A DNA stretch of 64,000 nt from Isoetes taiwanensis. Taxonomy: Eukaryota; Streptophyta; Lycopodiopsida; Isoetales; Isoetaceae. The notes under the pieces are model-generated. The model was not told where the DNA came from. It did not search any database and saw only the letters and a list, made by a program, of their open reading frames with translations. The DNA lies in the NCBI GenBank assembly GCA_021234155.1, contig JAJEKV010000332.1:250001-314000 (forward strand), written 5' to 3'. A program made the position numbers and the translations under genes. Each line of letters starts with the position of its first letter. The first letter of the stretch is position 1. Of this stretch, positions 59,383 to 64,000 are shown piece by piece.

Positions 59383-60126
59383 GTCTCGTGAACAGCACGC
59401 CCAATCTCCACACAACGTGGATACATCGGAGCAGCAGGGTATGGTATGCCTTAGGGTCAGCCTGATTTTTCGATACCTTCGAATTTGGGAACCCCCTCTT
59501 CTTTCTTGCAAAGCATGGAAAACGATCTTGAAATATCAGCTGCTCAGCAAATGGAGAGAGCAGCAGCACATGCAAGAGCGAATGAATATCGCACGGCTGA
59601 GTTAAGAAGGCTGCGTGCGATGGACGACCTTCAAAAAGAGATAATTGCACCATCACAGAGGTGCATAATGTAGCTGGCGAGGCAGGGCCAGGCTATTGTC
59701 CGCATGGAGCAGATTACGACGACGTAATCACAAATTTGGACAAGAATGAGTTTGAAATAGATTGGCCTAGTAGAAGGGGTAAGTATAAAGCTCACGAGTG
59801 CAATTGCTGTGGTTCGAGCAAAAGCAGTCGAGCGGCATGTCCAAGTGAAGGGACACTTACCCCACAATAGTGAGTTTAGTAAGAGTTTTGCGCAGAAAGT
59901 ATACTACGAGCTTGTGAAGGAAGTGCCCGTAAATTATGGGAGTAGAAAATGGAGGCAAGGAAGCGGTAGTGGCAGCACCAAGAGGGTTAAGCTATCGGAA
60001 GATAGCGAGAGTGGGGCGCATGGTGAGCCTATCACCATTACATACTTGGTTGCTGACGCTATTCGACTTTTGGAGGTGGCAGGGGTAGCCGCGGCTGGAG
60101 CCGTGAATGAGCTTGTAGATATTTGA
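59383..60126 (+). pseudogene. Small coiled-coil/zinc-finger-like protein, copy B
   Basis: Homologue of 47514-46700. ATG at 59383 (MSREQHAQSPHNVDTSEQQ), a helical MENDLEISAAQQMERAAAHA in another frame (59515-59575), then NEFEIDWPSRRGKYKAHECN, and in a third frame AVERHVQVKGHLP, VNYGSRKWRQGSGSG and an acidic LSEDSESGAHGEP tail ending at 60126. Taken over frames, CNCC followed by H-x5-H looks like a zinc-binding patch. At least three frame changes. No family recognised. Confidence 0.55.
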
Positions 60127-60155
60127 GCGCAATTGGAGAATGAGAGAAGTCAGAA

Positions 60156-61190
60156 CTAACACCTCCAGACCTTTCCAGTGCTTGCCTTCGAAGAATCAAG
60201 GGTTTTGATGGCATGACAAACAGGTTGCATGCACCTCACAACATTCTTTACCCCTTTCCAAAACGTCTCCCGCCCAAGCATTTCTCGAAGGGCAGCAGCT
60301 TGTTGTCGGTGTTTGGCAACATTTTTCCCTTTCTGCATCCTTTCCCATTCAAAAAACTCTGTATGATTGAAGGTTGAGATAATCCAATCACGACATTGCA
60401 CTCTTTCAAGACAGATGTGATTGGAACCAAAACACGTTTGCCCAAGATTCGTGAGTGATAGGGCCTTCTGACGCAATGACTTGTAAATGGCATAAATTGC
60501 CGGCTTCTTTGTGATGAATTTTACAAGGCGACGCGCTTTCTGAATGGGATCTTTGAACCACGTGTGCTGTGAGAACCAATCCTTGAGCAATAGGTTCAGG
60601 CAATGGCATTGGCAGCTAGTAGCGTGCAACCCTGGAAATTCAGACTCCAATAATTCACCCGCTAGCTTGCAATTAGACGCGTTATCCATTACAACCTGAA
60701 ATATTCTCTTCGGTCCAAAACTCTCTATCACAGCCTTTGTTTTCTGAAAAATCCAATCTCCTGTCACTTGGTCAGTTTTGGTTTCTACGGTTTTCAAAAA
60801 TACTTCGCCAACTGGATACACGATCATGAAGTTTATAAGATGGTCCTTGTTTACATTGCTCCAACCATCAGTCACTAGTGAAGCTGGCCTGGCTTCAGTC
60901 ACACGACACAACTTCATCTCCACCCTCTCGACCATTTTTCCGTGTATTTCATCAACCATTTTATTGTTGGCATGCTTGTATGAAGGCAACCTAAAAGCCG
61001 GCCCTGCTTTGACAACTTCCTGGAAGGCTTCTTTCATTGCTTTGTGCTCCAAAATATGTGGAGACAACCCGGCATATAAAAATGCCTCTACAACCTTCAA
61101 TTGCGTCTTCTTCAGTTGCTCTAATGTTAAGCAATGATCAACCCTCTGTTGCTTCGTCTGTCTTTCCACTATTTCAATTGTCTCTATCAT
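60156..61190 (-). pseudogene. BED-hAT (DUF659) transposase, copy B, C-terminus lost
   Basis: 344 uninterrupted codons. DUF659 is clear: SLVTDGWSNVNKDHLINFMI (first catalytic-type Asp), then QVVMDNASNCKLAGELLES (second Asp), then TSCQCHCLNLLLKDW. The BED finger lies upstream at about 61560-61400 in shifted frames (ECVFCGYSS, RIRAHIL). The frame stops at 60156, right after a deletion junction, so the hAT dimerisation domain with the catalytic Glu, still present in copy A at 43729-43995, is missing. It could be read as a truncated, dominant-type product, but not an active transposase. Confidence 0.88.
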
Positions 61191-61399
61191 TCTCTGCTCT
61201 CCCGTGCTTATACCTATTGACCCTAATCCACCCTCTGATTGGTATGTTGCCCTAGCTTGGGGTATAATTATTTTTTTATGCCTTACGCTTTCGACCTTTG
61301 CTCTTGAGTATCCGTAACTCGTCTTTTTTTCATATTATTCTTCGTTTTGCGTATCACATCCAGTCGAGACTACCTTTCAATAGCATCCTTTCGCAAGTC

Positions 61400-61570
61400 A
61401 GCAGATGCAGTATAAGTCGCGACACCGACGTCTCGTTCACATAAGATGTGAGCTCGAATTCTTGTTGCAGAACCATTTACCGATGAGTATCCACAAAACA
61501 CACATTCTCACTCATTTACGCCATCTTTCACAAAATCCCATTCTGGGCCTCTTTTCCGACCGACAACTCC
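61400..61570 (-). pseudogene. BED zinc finger of transposase copy B
   Basis: Over shifted frames the minus strand reads ECVFCGYSSVNGSATRIRAH, giving C-x2-C and a downstream His of a BED DNA-binding finger. Frame breaks separate it from the DUF659 part. Confidence 0.65.
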
Positions 61571-61812
61571 AGTAACGCGACCACGTGCATCGTTATGCGG
61601 TCTACGTATTACGCCGCGTCTTGGCTTGATCCTCGCACCTCTAGAGGTGGATGCATTTTAGCTTTTGCACGCACCTCGGAGGTAGATGCATGACCGACCG
61701 CCATTCTTTGCTAGCTTGGCTGAGTGTTCTTCTATGTTGACCCGAATTTGCCAAAAATTCGGTCAACAATCTGCGGCGTCCAATCATCACGGCTCTTTTA
61801 AATTAAGCTTTG

Positions 61813-61985
61813 CAGGAAGGATTGCCAGAAAGTTGGGCTATCAGTAAGGTCATACCAATTCACAAAGTAAGTGATAAGAATGACCCTTCGAATTATCACA
61901 TGATCATGGTCAGTTCCATATTTTCCAAGCTCCTAGCAAGTATTACTGAGAAGGAGTTGACATCATGGGCAGAGGAAGTGCTATA
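61813..61985 (+). pseudogene. LINE reverse transcriptase fragment
   Basis: Open frame LPESWAISKVIPIHKVSDKN, then DPSNYHMIMVSSIFSKLLAS and LTSWAEE, matching the fingers region of non-LTR reverse transcriptases (P-x-W-x-x-V-PI-K, D-P-NYR, S-x-x-SKLL). No palm motifs follow, so it is a short remnant. It is a different type from the L1-like element at 34.4-39.8 kb. Confidence 0.75.
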
Positions 61986-62327
61986 TAGATTGCTATTGAA
62001 ATGGAAAAGGGAAGAGAGGGAAGGCAATGTTTTCACATGGTTCACTTATATGTATGCACGACTGGCTTTGAAAATTAAATGGGTTAGAAGTTGGGACATT
62101 TCTTATGTCTATTGGTTAAGCATTTATAAGATGGTGGGCATATATTTTAGGTGAAGATGCTAGGATATCATAGTAGGGACAATTTATACGTGGAATTAGA
62201 ACATGGTCTCAAGGTTATGTTTGGAATCTATAATGTCAGTTTCGTATAGGCAGAGAGCATGAGACTTGAGTTGCTAAATTCGACATATGAAATGCCTATT
62301 GAATGTTGATATTCATAAACCAATTTA

Positions 62328-64000
62328 TCCTATATTATAATGTTATTCTGTAATTCTTGGATTTGGATCCAGCCCGAGATCCAACGGCTGGATTTCAATA
62401 TCCAATTGTGTTTCAAAATGGACGGCCGAGATTTCACCATAACTAAACACAAACGCCCGTGCAAGTACCCTCTCTTCTGTTACGAATTTTTCAAGAAGAG
62501 GCGATGGTGGTGTCGGCCAAGCTCTTGGCTATGGCCTTATCTATCTTCTTGGCTACGTCGCCCAATGTTGAGCTATGGCAGTAGCTGCAACTTGCAAATG
62601 GTTACGGCGGCAGTTGCAACTTGCATACGGATATGGGCCTCTTCATATGTTTCTGTCGCCTGAGTGCACTAACGTGTGGGAGCAACTGACACGATAAGGA
62701 TTCCATACTATGTACTATTGTATTGGCGTTACTGCTCCTGTTGTGCAGCGTATCTGTTTGGAGGGAGTGCAGCTACAACTTTTAGTCAAATATGATTGAC
62801 TTGATTTGTCGCGCACATTAATCGGTAATGGAAGGGTATAAATGGATGTTCAACAACCAAGTTGTAACGGTATGGTCGGCACCAAATTAGTGTTACAGGT
62901 AGGAAGTTATAACGGTGCTTATTATTTGAGAGCCATTTGGGTCATTCCCCTTAATTGCTAATGGAAAGCTTAGGGTGGTCTTTGCTGTTGCAATCCAGAT
63001 GTGGAAATGTTGCTGCCATTTTGGAGTTCGATGAACACCTCAACAAAAATTTTACTGTCTTTGAGGCAGCTCCCCAGGTAACTTGAATGGTTATGCTGAT
63101 ATGCAAGTCCTTTTTTTATATGTTCTCTAATCCTATTCGTTGTGACAGTAGGAGGCCAGGGGTATAACTTCCAAAAAGCCTGCAGTAAAAAGGGCATATA
63201 ATTGTTGCAGTAAACATGGCATATAAACATGGCATTGTTGCCATAAACAGGGATTCTTTACAGATCATGACAGAAATTGGCACATGTTTTGCATTTTTTG
63301 TTGTCAGTCCAGATTGAAGGATCAGATGACAACACGAGTGCAGAAAAATCTTTAGTTGCATCAACATCCTAGAAACTGCAGCAAAGAGGGCCTCAAAATT
63401 CTTTACATGAGACAAATTCGGAGACGTTAGGCTTAGAGATGCCGTCCATTTCTCCTCTCATGTTTTCTTGGACATAGAGCTTTTACCAGTGGAATGCTCT
63501 TGTATGCTTTGTTTATGTCAACATGGTTTATTTGCTATGTTTGTATAGGCTGATGTAAGTTCTGCATGCATGTTCAAAGCATGACCTGTACACTGCCATT
63601 TTATTACCATGCAGACCACCACGATCACCTTTTATCAGTTTCAATTGTGGTGCAAGCACTTTCATTTTGAATGACATTTGCATGCCTTTACAGAATATTG
63701 AAGGTAATCAAACCTATGCATTCATAGATTGTTCTCGATCTTATGGGTTGCAGATCTTCATACATTCTCTTCAGATCCAATTATGATGAGGTCTTTGAGC
63801 CAGATAATACCATGTTAGAACCATGCCAAATTTTTAACCCACCTAACACTACCTTACAAGGCCATGACTTACAATTAACATTGTACTACAGTAGAAGAAA
63901 TTCATTTCATTTGCTTTCTGACCTACCATTAAATCGTCACTTCTATGTATAACTATAACCCGTAACTTGCTAGAAAATCAATGACTAATAGCAACCCGAG
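62328..64000 (+). mobile_element. Helitron 5' part, runs off the window
   Basis: TCCTATATTATAATGTTAT at 62328, preceded by A, is identical over 19 bases to the start of the Helitron at 54262 (minus) and differs at one base from that at 33448. Similarity to the 33448 copy continues (GTAATTCTTGGATT, GGCCGAGATTT). No hairpin plus CTAG end was found before 64000. No RepHel motif seen in the visible 1.67 kb. Confidence 0.75.
62660..64000. other. Helitron interior, no recognised gene
   Basis: AT-rich with short open frames only. A 26-codon frame with a signal-like MVVSAKLLAMALSIFLA start lies at about 62502-62580, in the captured-sequence position; its meaning is unclear. Confidence 0.3.

Larger units (their letters stand above)
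56030..61765 (+). mobile_element. Right arm of giant palindrome: kinase/BED-hAT element, copy B
   Basis: Inverse homologue of the left arm. It carries a kinase-like gene and a small ORF on the plus strand and a BED-hAT transposase on the minus strand, convergent. A junction at about 60159-60166 joins the small ORF's 3' region straight to a truncated transposase, removing the equivalent of about 43446-46712 in the left arm (hAT C-terminus, foldbacks, RING-like ORF). Outer homology ends near 61762. The arms differ by roughly a tenth of positions by eye, so the duplication is not recent. Confidence 0.65.

Overview
This window reads as nuclear DNA of a land plant with a large, repeat-rich genome. 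The evidence is GT-AG introns, a plant-type GT47 (MUR3-like) glycosyltransferase gene, a chromovirus-type Ty3/gypsy element, an L1-type LINE, a CACTA-like element, Helitrons and hAT-like (BED/DUF659) transposases. The species cannot be fixed from sequence alone; a fern or another early-diverging vascular plant is only a guess. There are no bacterial operons, CRISPR arrays, rRNA genes or convincing tRNA genes.

Layout. 1-4180: mostly intron-like or intergenic, with local duplications and a few exon-like pieces on the minus strand. 4190-9831: a heavily frameshifted chromovirus (gag, protease, RT, RNase H, integrase, chromodomain), then a polypurine tract and a 3' LTR carrying a TATA box (9832 to about 11480). 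13234-13262: an isolated Helitron 3' terminus. 14072-15601 (minus): the one convincing intact host gene, a two-exon 469-aa GT47 glycosyltransferase, with a 71-bp tandem repeat upstream of its promoter. 17115-32610: a roughly 660-bp-unit satellite array, split by a 9.6-kb element (17642-27238) with 17-bp terminal inverted repeats CACAAGGCCCCCAAAAA and a 3-bp CTA target duplication. 33448-40718: a Helitron inserted in a TAATGTGTGC minisatellite; it contains a purine-rich tract that was itself split by an L1-type LINE. 40932-41282: six tandem hairpins. About 41945-61765: a giant imperfect palindrome whose arms each carry a protein-kinase-like gene, a small basic/zinc-finger-like gene and a BED-hAT transposase. 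The left arm also keeps a RING-like ORF, three long foldbacks and a 5.28-kb Helitron inserted in the kinase gene. 61813-61985: a LINE RT fragment. 62328 to the end: the 5' part of another Helitron.

The most notable items are: (1) the kinase/RING/BED-hAT gene set in head-to-head arrangement around a centre rich in CGCGTACGCG motifs; (2) a Helitron whose exact pre-insertion site is preserved in the other palindrome arm, which carries spliced-looking captured coding sequence and three tandem 3' ends; (3) the hairpin array and the foldback cluster. Nearly all transposon genes are broken, so the live content is probably limited to the GT47 gene and possibly non-coding hairpins. Some frameshifts could be assembly errors, which cannot be judged here.
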